The notes beneath the pieces are model-generated. The model worked only from the letters and a program-made list of their open reading frames with translations. It made no database searches and was not told the DNA's origin. Both the position numbers and the translations under genes were made by a program. Shown here piece after piece: positions 48,763 to 61,373 of a DNA stretch of 64,000 nt; within the stretch, counting starts at the first letter, position 1; the number at the start of each line of letters is the position of its first letter. Source of the stretch: Diphasiastrum complanatum (lineage: Eukaryota; Streptophyta; Lycopodiopsida; Lycopodiales; Lycopodiaceae); assembly GCA_029204225.1 (NCBI GenBank), contig CM055095.1:56912844-56976843 (forward strand). Direction: 5' to 3'.

Positions 48763-50027
48763 TCATGAATGCTTCTTTGTTTATATTTACCTTGCTTTGC
48801 TATTCAACGAGTGGACAACAACAGGCATATTGCCTCTTCAAAAACATAAGTTTTTTAATTAACCTTCTACACTTACAAAAAAAAAATTAAATTAAAGAAA
48901 CTTCGGAATTATTTTTCACCCTCTTTAAACTGAATGTCACCTTCCGGAAAATTTCGTTGCATGACAATATATAAACATGCAGCTTTCGGCAATTGACTCC
49001 TCACAACACTGTGAAGAGTTTTACTGGCTCTCACCTACAGAAAGTGCGCCCTACTAGTTCAATACTTTGCAAAAGATTTGTAAGTACTCTTCATTTCAAT
49101 GCTTTGGTATGGTGTCTCTCTTCTTGCCTGGTTGTAGCATTCGATATGATGCTCTTTAAGATAACTCTCAGAGATCCGTAGAGTTTATTCATCAAATGAA
49201 GCTTTTTCACAAAGTTTTTTATGTTGGAATAGTAGTTGTCCACAACGATGGACAGGTGAAGCATGTATCCTTGAGAAAGTAGGCATACATTCTACCCAAA
49301 AGGCAGTGATGGATGTATTCTTTTCACATACTACAATAAGAAATGTCACACATCTGATAATGCAAAAGTTGTTGATACTCACCTCTATGTAAAATGCAAT
49401 CCTTTTGACCTGAAATAAATTTTGTTGTTGTTGCTAGATTCTAAAACAATTACATTCTTGACCTTGGGTGCTCTAGAAATGGAATATGAATGGTTCTCAT
49501 GGTCAGCATAATAATATAGCACAAGAATCAATCCAATAGAGAGGTTGGCTAAGAACGAAAAGTTCAAGGAGCTAGAAAAACAGAAGACATCACACACCTT
49601 TTTTCTTGCATCTAAATGTTGAATGAATTTGAACTCATATTGTGCAAACACAATGAAAGGCAAATGAGATCAAAACACATTCGAATGTATTCCTAATTTA
49701 TTGTTCCTCTTGCTCCTCCACCTTTTTCACGTCATTTTGGGCTCTTTTGTCCTATTTCTTTTCTTCTTGTCTCCTAGCTCCTTGGCATCTTCTTTTCATC
49801 AACGTAAAACCTATATCCTACCAACATGAGCCTAATGATCAACCACACAAAACTTGCGCCCACTAAAAAAAAAAAAGTAAAAATGTTTAAAGAATCAAAA
49901 AACAAAGCTGGTATCTCAAGCCCATCTCTATCTTGATGCTTGTATGAAGCATGAAGAGAGCATTAACAAATTACATAAGCATGAAACATTGGTCATGCAA
50001 GTAGAAATGAGAAGCAAGCATGCTAAG

Positions 50028-50102
<75 letters not shown>

Positions 50103-52469
50103 GGCAAGAACTCCTAGGCTCTCTTGGAAAAAAACAAAAAAGAATTGGCTAGTGAGGCTCATTGTAGTGCCAAACGACTATTTGAGAATGTGAATCTTGT
50201 AAAGTCCAAGGTTACTTGGGTTTCCTTTTCTTTAGAAGGCATTGTTTGAACTCCTCTGTTTACAATTTTTCACTTAAAAATATGTTTCTTTTGGCATCAT
50301 GTCATACAATGCATGCATTTTTTATAAGAAGCACTTCCTAGTGCATCATATAAAAATGTCTTGTTCAAGTGAAAAGTGCTTCTTTGGCACAGTTTGCATC
50401 CCTAAACCGCTGATTAACTATTATTGCATTTACAATAGTATCCAATTAGTCCATCCCAGTGCGAAAGATTATCCATCATCTTATTATTCAAGAGCATCAG
50501 ATCTTAGATGCACTAATTATATTAAGTAGCCTTGATTGAAACTTGAATATAACTGGTCCACTATCATTGGTGCACTTAGAGTAAAGTTGTCGGGAAGCCA
50601 ACCTATTGAACAAGTTTACATGGACTCTAAATTTTAAGGCACGTCATAACTCCTTTAATAAAAACAGTGTCCTTCTATAGAATCAGTTCCACTAGAAATT
50701 CCCAAGGATGTAATTTCCATTAGTGAACCTCTAAGTAGGATTGTCTGCAGAGACTGGTTTGTGGCTATCAAGCTTAACAGGCTATTTCCTGAATCCTGAA
50801 TGGCACAAACAACAAGTCAATGCAAGGAGCGAACTGATACAAACTATATTTTGTGTTTGAACTTAAACATTGCAACCTAATTTCGTAGGAAAATCCACAG
50901 GAAGACAATGAAGCTATTATTTGTTTGATTATCAACTTCTTTGCACACGTACGTTCCCAGACAAACATGCAACTCCTCCTCCCGAATGGGGTTCACAACA
51001 CACTAAAAATCATCTTCTAGAATGAACATGCATTTAAATATGAACATCAGCATGGCAATGCATATGTCCAGAACATACGTCACAGTAACGTTCTGACTGT
51101 TGAGCATTCAAAAACACTCATTCCTGCTTTCAAAAGCCCAAGACATTGTATGGAACTTTATTTCTTCCAAAACTAATATATAGAAAAATTGCTTTAGAAA
51201 GCTAATGAACCTCCTCCACATACATATGGTACAATATTAGTGCAAGTTCTACTACAAGCTTCTTGTTTTTCCAACTAGCGCTAAATTATTAAAATGGCTA
51301 AGTTTATCCTTGCCCTGCAGCTTTATTTCAAGATATAAACTATTATAAAGCTTCACCTGAGTGGATGCTCAGTCAATTCATCACCTTGTGATCCTTGAGC
51401 TCCAAATAGATTGCAGCCAATATGTTTCAAACTTCAGTACTGGTAGAATATAGTGTACAATAGCCATTCATCCATAAAAATGCAACCCCTGGTCTTCAGG
51501 TCATCGTTCGGTATAGAGGTTCTTTATGGCAATAGCAAAAGGAGACTAAAGTGTAATAGTAATCACAAACCTATCGCACATGTACAAATCCTGAGGTTAA
51601 CACAGAACTGGGGCATAGAAAGCAAAGCACATTTTACTCTTACAGAATACAGAGTACAGACTTTATGGTAACCGATCAATCGATTGTTGCACTTGGAGTT
51701 CATGTTTAGAGCCTAAACTTATCTACGGACATTTTTTCTTCACATACCTAATCAAATTCAAGCAAAGAGGAATTTTTTGATACAAAATGTGTTCCATACA
51801 ACGTTCCAGAACAGAACACTGAAAACTACCAAGACCGTTCCGGAACATTGTGCAACTAGGATCCAGAAGAGAAAAGTCATTAAATTGGTCGTCTTAAAGA
51901 AAACTATGAAATAATTCAAGGTTTTTGTTGAAAATGAGCTGATTTAGATAAACTTTAAGTTTGAGCATATCAGGAGTAATAATAGCTCACCAATCCACCA
52001 AAGATAATACAAATCTTTAAAATCAGCAAAGATCAAATAAGGGATTGTCAAATTCTGTAAAAAAAAACATAAGAAGTGGAGCTTTTCAAAAAGAACACGC
52101 AGCTTGGAGAACAATGGTGCTTTTCCAAGGAAGAACTAATTCACCTTTCAGAATCACATGCAAATGCACGTCAACCAAGAACTAGTGTTCAAACACCAGA
52201 ACAAGGCTGGCAAAGCACTATCAGAGAGGGAATTATCAAATATTTAGATAATACAGTGCTTCTTCTGGAAATGGCAGAATTGTCTAAAAATTCTGACTTT
52301 TAGCTCCAAAACTTACTTGCTAGACCTTGTGAACTCCAGCAAACTTCCTTGCAGAGCAACTTAGCCGCTAGATCCTAAAAAGTTATGGTACATCTCAAGC
52401 TTCCCATTTGACACCAGATTCAGGCTCTAACGATTACTTTACATGATAGGAAGAATGAAATAAGTTGAC
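48763..52469. other. Intergenic, no gene recognised
   Basis: AT-rich sequence containing the CT tract at 50,030-50,098. The part nearest 52,469 would include the 3' UTR of the minus-strand coiled-coil gene. A minus-strand AATAAA lies near 51,324, more than 1.1 kb from the stop, so its use is doubtful. Confidence 0.45.
50030..50098 (+). repeat. (CT)n microsatellite
   Basis: About 34 uninterrupted CT units. Confidence 0.98.
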
Positions 52470-52637
52470 TTAGTGCTTGATAATGTACACAAGAACAATA
52501 ACGGATAAGGACATCAATGTCTGCAACCTGACTTTGCGCCAGAGCTGCAAAAGAAATTTTGGTGGAGCATCAGAACATCCATTCTGCAACAATTGAGCTT
52601 GCAACTTCTCAATCTCCTTCTCCCTCCGTTCAGCAAT
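52470..52637 (-). CDS. Terminal exon of a tail-anchored coiled-coil protein (NEAP-like)
   Basis: On the minus strand the acceptor ATGCAG is followed by 55 codons and TAA: IAERREKEIEKLQAQLLQN, SDAPPKFLLQLWRKVR, then a hydrophobic tail LMSLSVIVLVYIIKH-stop. A coiled coil followed by a single C-terminal membrane segment with a short basic end is the architecture of a tail-anchored protein. The same order (an arginine-rich coiled coil of the LQEARSQxRKL type, then an ERR/ERxK segment and a C-terminal membrane anchor) is what I recall for plant nuclear-envelope-associated proteins (NEAPs), which link lamina-like coiled-coil proteins to the inner nuclear membrane. The family name is a judgement; other tail-anchored coiled-coil proteins are possible. 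Phase 0 joins it to the exon at 59,365-59,466. Confidence 0.72.
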   Translation of the reverse strand: MAERREKEIEKLQAQLLQNGCSDAPPKFLLQLWRKVRLQTLMSLSVIVLVYIIKH

Positions 52638-54699
52638 CTGCATTTTGTCATAGAAGAAAAATATTTAACTCAATTGAAAAAAAAACTTAGGCAACTCTGA
52701 AATATGGGTAACCTCTAACAGATAGTTAGAACAGCGAAAATCAGCATTGGCCTAGTTTCTCATGAAAACAATTGGTTCATTATATCACAGAAAAACAGAA
52801 AGCGGCAATTATTGAGTATTCCACTAGCCTTGGGTATCAATAAACACTCTGGATAACTTTCCATATTCCATTGAATCTTGGAAATTGATTAAAACTTAAA
52901 TGTTACCCACAACTGAAGATAAGGATCTGACAGTGTGCATAGAGAGACAAATATGTTGATGATTTGTTATTAGACCATGGCATTTACAACCCGCTTCCTC
53001 TTTTCCTAGTTAACACTAATCCATTTGTTTTCAGAGTACCTGTTAAGGATTTCATTAAAAATAAGTAGCACAGTCCAGTAGCTTATGGATCACGTGTGAC
53101 ACAAGTTCCTAATGGCATTCAGCTTCCACTTTAACTAGCTACCACTACGCTCTTTGCCTTCATAATATCCCTCAATTCTCTTGTTTTGAACAAGTAATAA
53201 TGCATGGATCAGATTCCTGATTAGAATCGACTAACAGATAGTTAGCAGCAACTATGAGATTGTTTCATATCTTTTTTGGCCTACTTCTTGACTGCAAGGA
53301 CAGGTTTTATTGTAAGAAATGGAACAAACTTTTTCAAAGGGAGAAACCATGGATGACATAATCTGTACAATATTGATACTCCTAGATTCACAGTCCAAAC
53401 ACCACGAATCTGGAAAATGAATGTGCTTTTATTAAGTGTCACACCCATTGTTACTATGGGTTACCCTGGACTACATCACTGACAGAAACAAACCAGGGCA
53501 TTGCTCTCAAAGTAACTCTCATGGAGAAAAAACAATGTTCCAAAAAATGAGGCAATCATCTAGAAGTTTTGCGTAACACCTTCACAACAATAAATGAAGA
53601 TAGGAGATTAAGAAAAAAAATCCACAGGACATGCTCATCATTCAAAGTGCTAACAATTACTTATGACTAGATACAATTCACTGCTAACCCAAATCTTCTC
53701 ATCAACTGATATGAGTTTGCAACAATGCCGGATGCTATGATTACCTTAAACCAGAACATCCAAAGACTGGATGACACATGACATGCCATGCTTTGATTCT
53801 TGATTTTAAAAGTACTCTATATATAAAGAAGATGCATCACTTCACCAGGAAGAGGATCTTGCACCCTCAAATTTCAGGCTCTTAACATAAGGTACTTTCT
53901 AAAAGTAAGATACTAAGAGAATTAGTTCAGACACGTTTTATATGACGGAACTTTTCTCTCAGCACTCATGTTGAAGATCGTTCTTTTGCAATTCAGCAAC
54001 TGTTTCAACGATAGTTGCATCCATTGAAAAAAAAGGTTCAACATCTTTCTGGTTTTGACGTACCATGTCCAGAAAGCATTTCCCAATATCGCTCTCTATC
54101 ACACACACATGCACAAACACACAAATACATGTCATGCACACACAGTAAAAAAGGAGATCAAGATTCAAGCCCTATATTTCAGAACTCCCTCCGATACACG
54201 ACAGAAAGATAAGGAGGTAATCAATATCTGACTATGCTAAGTCTAAGGTACTCAAACTCTACAAGTTCTTGAATAATCACATACTTTCAAATGAGGACCT
54301 AATTGGCAAACACTCCTAGAACATTCTTTATATATAAGGTCACTCACCTACTTTGAGGACACTTTGAGATGTACTTTATAGGGGCCAGTAAAAAGTCAAG
54401 TACCAAAATGAGAGCTCATAAATTGCAAGTCTCAAGGCCCAGATAACTATCTATAGCACCAAAATCTTACGCTATTCACAAAGTGTTGTATGTATAAGAA
54501 CAGAGATCCTGAAAATTGAGGCCCCAAAATCAACATACTTAGAAATGATGTTGCATAATAAAGATGATGTGCAAAAACAAGGCTGATGTTGCAAAATGAA
54601 GTTCTTCTTAAGGATGCCCAAAAGGAAGAAGATGTCATAGGATGACTACTGAATAACACTGTGAATCAAATTGGTTTCTCAAGGACAATCTTCCAATGC

Positions 54700-55168
54700 A
54701 TCCATACTGAATGTTATATAGTAGCCGCTGACTAAACCTGATCTAAGCGTGTATGCAATCTTAGTCAAATTATGCTAGAGCTATTAGTTATGCATTGGAA
54801 AAATGTCCAAAGGATCTTAAAATATATCTCGGGTACTCTCAATTTTGGCATTCTTTACAGAGATGATAGTATTAACTTGCATCCTTTTAGTGATTCAGAT
54901 TTTTCAGGGGGCAAGAAGGATATAAGGTCTACAAGTGCCTTTGCATTATTTCTTGGAGAAGGAGTGATCTCTTGGCTTTTAAAGAAGCAAGAGACAATTT
55001 CACTATCATCAACCAAGGCCAAGTACAAAACTCTCACCACAACGACCAAAGAAGTGCTATGGATCAAAAGGTTGCTACTGGAGTTTAAGGTGACCAGATG
55101 CCAAGAAATTATCCCACAGGCAATCTTGAGGGCTGATATACAAGGTTCAGCTGTACTGAGATATACAT
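54700..55168 (+). pseudogene. Ty1/copia RNase H fragment
   Basis: An open frame at 54,772-55,170 has HWKNVQRILKYISGTLNFGI, FSDSDFSGGKKDIRSTSAF, VISWLLKKQETISLSSTKAK and KEVLWIKRLLLEF, the C-terminal connection and RNase H region of a copia pol. It belongs to a different subgroup from copies A and B (DSDFSG versus YSDASW). A few decayed codons continue upstream to about 54,700. It is an isolated fragment without LTRs. Confidence 0.88.
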
Positions 55169-56859
55169 AGGATTGCAACACAATCTTCTATTACAGGTAA
55201 CAGTTGGAGTAACCTCTATGAGTATGTTGTTGGGTGATGAGTTATAACTCTGCTCCTCTTGTTATACTAGGAGATTCCACAGCATCGTGCATTGGTGCAA
55301 ACTCTTTCAAGAGCACTTCCCTGAATTTAATCCAGATGTCCACCTGAGTATCCCCAAATTTTTGTTGCAAAGAGATGCAAACCATCATTGATGAGCAAAA
55401 TTTGTAAAATTCAAGGTAGCAAATGTCAAAATTTAAAAACAATGCATGTCTTATCAGCTTTACAATGAGAATCATGAAGTAGATCCAGTTGTCGCAACCA
55501 AGACATAGCCCTCTTCTATTGTTCCTTTGCCATTCAGCAAAGACAACTTGTCAAGTGACTTAAGCTTTTTCTTGAAAACCAGCTATACCTGCAGAAATAT
55601 GAGAGGAACCGATCAGGTAAACCAGGATGGTAGATGTATGTGCCAATTTCAATGGATCAAGAGTCCTCTCAAGCTTTTGAACAATTGCTTTCATGATATA
55701 TTCCAAAGCAATTTCAGTCATTGCTACTTCTATGAGATCAGAGGAGACAAGACACACTTGCATGGAAAGATTCCATGATTTCAACCAAGAGTCTCAACCT
55801 TATGCTTTTGATACCATACACAATTGGACACCAAAAATCAGTAATATGCCACTCTTTTTGCAAAACTTGACTTAAGGTAAGTGATGGTAGCTCTCCACCA
55901 ATGCATAGTTACATTGAAACCATCCACCATCACATGCATGGCTTATAATGTCCATTCATTGAATATATGTAGCCATGCATGACATGTAAGGTAGCATGAG
56001 TGACCATGTGTGGCCTCTAGAGTGCCATGCATATGCATCATGATGTAATAGGTGCCACACATGTATGCATGACCTCTAGGCTGCAATTTATAAGCACACA
56101 TAAGCCCTAGGTGCTACGAATATTCATGCGTGGTTGCTTGCATCACCACCAAGGATCATCATGATAGAGAAAGGGCAGAGGCATACATTCACAATCAGAA
56201 TCCCTCCTACATCAAGTTAATTGAATGTTCACTCTAGAATCGTTGAAACTAAGGCCCACTCTACTAATGTAGAGACTTGCGCAAATCCATATGATATAAT
56301 CTGGCTCACTTTTAAACTTGTTCTACTTAAAGAACAACAAAAAACTTGTTCATATCAGAGCATCATGGTCTTCCAAGCCTCATTTCACGATCTTAAGAAG
56401 AGTTGCAAGCATGACGTATTTTCCTTGTGAGTTACTAACCTGACAAGCATGGAAATGTAGCAAGATCAAGCATGCCAACCTGGAAAGGTAGGAAACCAGG
56501 AGAAAACTAAAATTGGTAGGGAGCTAGAAGAACATGAATTGCCACGCAGTTGGCACATGATGGAGAATTTGAAACTCGAGAGAAAGGGAAACCTCTTGCT
56601 TTACGCTCTAGAAGATCTAAATTTGGGAAGGAAGTCCTGTTGATTGATCCTCCTAGGTAGATTCCTTTAGTTATTACACAGCAAACTACAAACAATCTAT
56701 TAAGCCCCTTATACTTAGATGGCAATGTTTAACTAGGAATAGGACAAAGACCAAAGGTTTTAGAAGTAGAGGACAATATGTCTAGTACTACATATGTCCT
56801 TAGTAAGATACGGATGGATATAAAAAAATAGTGCAGGGAACTATCTCAGAAGCTGTTAT

Positions 56860-57515
56860 AGCGCGTTTCTGAACACGTTTCTGAATCGTGTTTCTGAAAT
56901 CGGGGAGCATTTCTGAGAAACGTTTTATTTTTATTTTTATTTTTTTTTGGGGGGGGGCAATATGGGTATCAAATTAAAGCATATATTATGGGCAGTTCAT
57001 TTATGTAGGTTGCCGAATGTTTCGGGTACAATGTGGTCCAGTGTGGGTGCAACAATGCCTGTAAGATTCTGTCAAGGTTGAAAGTCAGAGTGGCTTGTCG
57101 TGTTACTTTTGATATATTTTCTGTCAATTCATTTAGAACTACTATTGGGTCCAATGAGGCCTACGATTGGCTTTTTCAGTTGTTTTGACAGTTAGGGCCT
57201 CATTTAGCTACGTTTGGGACCTCAAAAATATGTGAATGCATGGTGTGGCTCAAGTTGCTATGTATGCCACAGCCATTTCTACAAAGGAGACGTTAAGTCG
57301 TGGGATGGGAGAGGCTGGAGACTTTATTGGAAACTATGACTACCATTGATGGGTCCTCGTCTGGTAGCTTTCACTGACAGAGATATGAGGGAAAACTAGG
57401 AAAGGAACAGTTTAGTATAACCTGCAAAGCAATGCAATATCATGAAAATCCATTTTTTTTTCCTGTGATTCTGGCCCAGAAACGTTTTTGCCCAGAAACG
57501 TGTTTCTAGGCAGCT
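56860..57515. mobile_element. hAT-like non-autonomous element, boundaries uncertain
   Basis: Both ends are built of repeated GTTTCTG/CAGAAAC words (56,866-56,925 and 57,475-57,512), in inverted orientation. The interior at 56,955-57,085 is homologous to the interior of the element at 60,225-60,996 (GGCAATATGGGTATCA, TGTTTCGGGT, GGTCCAGT, TTCTGTCAAGG). A poly-T/poly-G run lies at 56,930-56,957. No target-site duplication could be found. Confidence 0.6.
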
Positions 57516-58689
57516 ATATAGACCTTCAACACCTTCCTAGTACCTACTATTATTCTAGTAGTGCTGTCGAAGTGTATGGCTCAATGATGAGTGAGCACTC
57601 TACTCCAATTAGTGCAAAGGAAAATCTAGTGGGATCTAGAGACCTCCAACTGCACCAATCACTAAATCTAGTTGGTTGTCATGCGAGAGAGAAAAAAGAA
57701 CTCAAGCAAGAGGTCATAATCCACAAAATTTGGAGACACACTTGTGCAAAGAGAAGGAGAGATAAATCTTGAGAGGAAAGGGAATGTGCAATGTGGACAA
57801 AAATCATAAACAAGAGAATTTGTATGAGGAAAAAGACAGCTAAAAGAGCTTGTGATTGCCATTGTTGTCTAGAAACAACAACATTGTCCAAAAACATGAA
57901 AACAAATTAAAAGTTTGATCACACGGATCATGCTCAACAAAGGAGACAACAAAGTTTTCAACAGCATATCAAATCGGCAGTTTGGATCAACCAATTCAGC
58001 CAATTCAAATCAAGGGCCACCAAAAATTTAAATCTGGAAAAATAGGATTTCCAAAATATTAGGAATTCATGTTGTGCTTAATGTACAGCAAAAATACAGT
58101 TGTCGATATGTATTAGGGGGTTTAGGATGCAAACTACATTGTCATGATGCAATTGATGTTACCTAAGTCCTGAATTCCTCGATTCTGATACAATGTAGCT
58201 CAACAAATTATACAAGAAAAGAAACATTGATGGTTGGAGGGATTGGAAAGAGCTAGCATGAATTTGCAGCACCCCAAGTTTGTAGGACACCAATCAAGAG
58301 TGGGTCTACATAAGACTTGTGCAAAAGCTCAGGAATTCATGTGGTGACTACCACCGGTAGCATGACTATCCAATCGAAAGACAACACACCCATCCGGTGG
58401 ATCACTACTTTTATTGAAGGCAAGACCAAAATTAGTAAGCTGGATCCCGTCATAAAAAAAAAGTGACACAGCCTGACAGTATCTACAAACAACTTAAGTC
58501 ATGGCTAACATTTCAATGATTTCTAGCCAAAGTAGTTGCACTAAAGACCCACATCTTGGAGCAAATATACTACTTTAAAATCTTATTTGACTTCCAATTT
58601 AGCTAAAGAGCAAAACATTTGCTGTATCATCAGACTTACTACTTAAAGGACAGTCGGTTGGGCCTTTATATAGTGTAAGCCTCCAACGA

Positions 58690-59030
58690 CTTATGTTGAT
58701 GAGTTTTATTATCACTTTTTTGTGGTTAAGTATTTTAGTAGAATGGATCTAAGGTACTGGTACTATCACATTAGCATTGACCTAAGGATGTATCCAAGAT
58801 GGCATTTAGAGCTCAGTATGGTCATTCCAAGTTCAAATTGATGCCTTTTGATCTTACTAATGATTCTACAACTGTTTTTGAGTGAGCAGCCTTTTAAGGC
58901 CTTATCTAGGCAAGTTGGTGAATAGTCTTCTTGGACAATGGTCTCGTCCACTGTAAGACCAAGGAAGAATGCTTAAGCATCTAAGAAAGGTATTCCAAAA
59001 ATTAAGAGAGTACAAATTGAGGGGTAAGAT
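58690..59030 (+). pseudogene. Ty3/gypsy reverse-transcriptase fragment
   Basis: With frame changes, the plus strand gives FSRMDLRYWYYHISI, KMAFRAQYGHSKFKLMPFDL and TND, then a degenerate FLDD-region (VNSLLGQWSRPL), then CLSI/LKHLRKVFQKLREYKLRG. These match the successive gypsy RT motifs FSKIDLRSGYHQIRI, TAFRTRYGHYEFxVMPFGLTNAP and HLRKVFxxLR. Multiple stops are present. Confidence 0.8.
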
Positions 59031-59364
59031 AACTACTTGTAGCCCTAATATATTGTCAATAGCAAATCCTAAGACCTTTTAACAATGTACACAACCATTC
59101 CGATGTATCCAAAAGCAAATAAAAGAGATACATTCAACGTGAGTGAAAATAGGCAACTATATATCATCCAGAAGCAATCCACATGCTCATGAATTTTGTA
59201 TTTTTCTAATCACAATCTAGTTTCAACATTAACGACCAGCTTCTTGCTAGCAATAAGATAATCAAAAATCATCCTAAGGATTAATAGCAACAGAATGGCA
59301 TACTTGACATACTAGATAGGAACTAGAATTTGAAACAAGTAGCTTCAAAGATTAAATGACATAC

Positions 59365-59466
59365 CCGTCGAAGTTTTCTTGCTTGTGAACGAGCTTCTTG
59401 CAAAGATACTTCGAGTTTTGCGACACGTTTTTTTAACTCTTGATCTGCTCTTCGATGCTTCTCCAC
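59365..59466 (-). CDS. Penultimate exon of the NEAP-like coiled-coil gene
   Basis: On the minus strand the acceptor CCGCAG is followed by 34 codons: VEKHRRADQELKKRVAKLEV, then SLQEARSQARKLRR, and the donor GTATGT. It is phase 0 on both sides. The heptad pattern with Leu/Val at a/d positions and many Arg, Lys and Glu is a coiled coil. It continues directly into IAERREKEIEKL of the terminal exon. Upstream exons must lie at higher coordinates. I could not recognise any between 59,467 and 64,000, so they are either small and hidden by transposons or beyond the window. Confidence 0.75.
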
Positions 59467-60216
59467 CTGCGGGCACAATGCATATTCAGGTTTTCTTGTC
59501 CTAGCACTGAAAACAAAATTTTGTTTTCAAACAGACTTAAAGTACATGTTTAACGTTTTCACAGAAAAACCTGGATTTAAATATCCAAGTAATTCCATTG
59601 GTATAACACGCAAAGCTTTTGATGCATATTGCCCTCAGCGCATCAATAAGCATGAGTCTTCATCTCAGATCCAGGATTATTCACTTCTAGTTCTCCCAAC
59701 AAATAAGAATAGCGGAAACAGAAAATTCCCCAAGACAAACATGTATCATAAGCTAGCATAAATCTAAAAACTGGAAACTTCATCATTGGACCAAGTTCCA
59801 ACATATCTGCAGAATAGAATACACACATAACAAACCATATTTTCAAAGAAGCAGCATTCTCTACCTACACAAAAATTATTGACTACAACTAATCCGAAGC
59901 TCAAGTCTATCTATTTCACCTGTGGGTGAAGGCTATAATGACAACCCATAAAGTGTTCTAGGCCAATATAACTATAGCAAGCCTTTCTCTCGCAGAAGTT
60001 ACATATTTCTGCTAGTGTTGCGAGTAAAAGGTACAAATTAAAGAGCTAGTTATTTTTCATTATCCATCCATGACTGCAAGTAGGGCATTGGACTATCAAG
60101 TGATGACTCAGTACTGAAAAGAGCTATTGGAGCTACAAATAAATCTATTTTAGTATAATATGGTAGCAGCTCAAACTAATAAAATCAAACCCAGCAAACT
60201 TCAGAAGTTCTCTAGT
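59467..60216. other. Probable intron sequence, no exon recognised
   Basis: AT-rich, with no transposon or coiled-coil-coding stretch that I can identify on the minus strand. Confidence 0.4.
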
Positions 60217-61004
60217 TTGAAACATAGATGCAGTACGATTCTGAATCACGATTCGGAAAAAAACAGAATCATTTGAATCACGATTCGGAAAAAAACAGAA
60301 TCATTTAGAATCGTTTTTTTTTTTTGAAACTTTTTTTGGGCAATATGGGTATCAGATGAAAGCCCTGATTAAGAACATTATTACTGTGTAGTTTGCCGAC
60401 TGTTTCGGGTGCAGGATGGTCCAGTTTAGGTGCATCAATCCATGTTGGGTTCTGTCAAGGATAAAAATTCAAAACTAACCTCTAGCCTGTTTGTTACGAT
60501 CACAGATGGTTCCAGTGGGACAGAGACAGAAAACCGTGAGGGCAATTGTACCTCGCTTTTTGCTTCGGGGGGCGCTGCCCCCCAATCCCCCCGCCAGGGG
60601 GGCCTAGGTGGTTGTCGTCGGCCCCCCCTGGACCCCCCCGGCGACAGTAGCAAAGGGGGCGCTGCCCCCCCTGCACCCCCCCTAGATAAAAATGGGGGTG
60701 CAAATGCGCGCCGATAAGGGCCCAATATTTAGCCCAAACTGTAGCATTAACATTTACTGAGAACTAGAGCAAATAACAACCAAATAGCTACTGAAAATAA
60801 GATCTGTTTGTGCCCTATCTACTGCACTTCTGGGAGGCAAAACGCTGGTTTGACCATTGCTCCCCTAAAAAAATTTCAGCCATAAGCTATTTTTCCAAAA
60901 AAAAAACAAAAAAAAAAAAAAAAAAATTCACGATTCTGGGTTCAGAATCGCAATTCGCGAATTGTGGACCCAACGCATCGCGATTCGCTGCAACTATTGA
61001 AAAT
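60217..61004. mobile_element. hAT-like non-autonomous element with GC-rich core
   Basis: Element 60,225-60,996 (772 bp). Flanking 8-bp words TTGAAACA (60,217-60,224) and TTGAAAAT (60,997-61,004) agree at six of eight positions, consistent with an aged hAT target duplication. The terminal inverted repeats are TAG(A/T)TGCAG. The subterminal regions repeat GATTC/GAATC words (CGATTCGG, CGATTCTG). The interior shares homology with the element at 56,860-57,515. A block at 60,567-60,715 is extremely G/C-rich with repeated GGGGGCGCTGCCCCCC-type palindromes. Open frames across it are artefacts. Confidence 0.75.
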
Positions 61005-61204
61005 GCAAGTGTGCAAGCTTTTTTGCAAAGCCAATAAAGTCAGGCATCCAAAATGAAAGAACCAATGGCATTGATTAAGCCAACCCAATAGATAGCACTC
61101 TTTCTCCTAATTTTGTCCTTCCAACCCAAAAATCTCCTCTAGCAACTCATGGACCAGCTCCCAAGAATCATCCTTTTTACCACACAAGCTACAATTGGAT
61201 AAAA

Positions 61205-61207
<3 letters not shown>

Positions 61208-61271
<64 letters not shown>
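61208..61271 (+). repeat. (CT)n microsatellite
   Basis: About 32 uninterrupted CT units, 100 bp before the gypsy LTR. Confidence 0.98.
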
Positions 61272-61273
<2 letters not shown>

Positions 61274-61373
61274 GCTATGGCTAGGAAGACAAGGGGGAGC
61301 CCACGCTCCCCCTCCTCCCTCCCCTCCCCCCTCGCCCACCGCTCAGCCTCCTCTCCCTCTTGCTGAGCCCCCT

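Larger units (their letters stand above)
52638..59364 (-). other. 6.7-kb intron of the NEAP-like gene
   Basis: Donor GTATGT at 59,364 and acceptor at 52,638. It contains a copia RNase H fragment, a hAT-like element and a gypsy RT fragment, all annotated separately. The remainder is AT-rich. A minus-strand frame at 53,959-54,100 (GKCFLDMVRQNQKDVEPFF) is coding-like, but its status is unclear. Confidence 0.6.

Noticed and set aside
60430-60725. Overlapping ORFs of about 95 codons on both strands in the GC-rich block
   Set aside because: They are Gly/Pro-rich composition artefacts within a non-autonomous hAT-like element.
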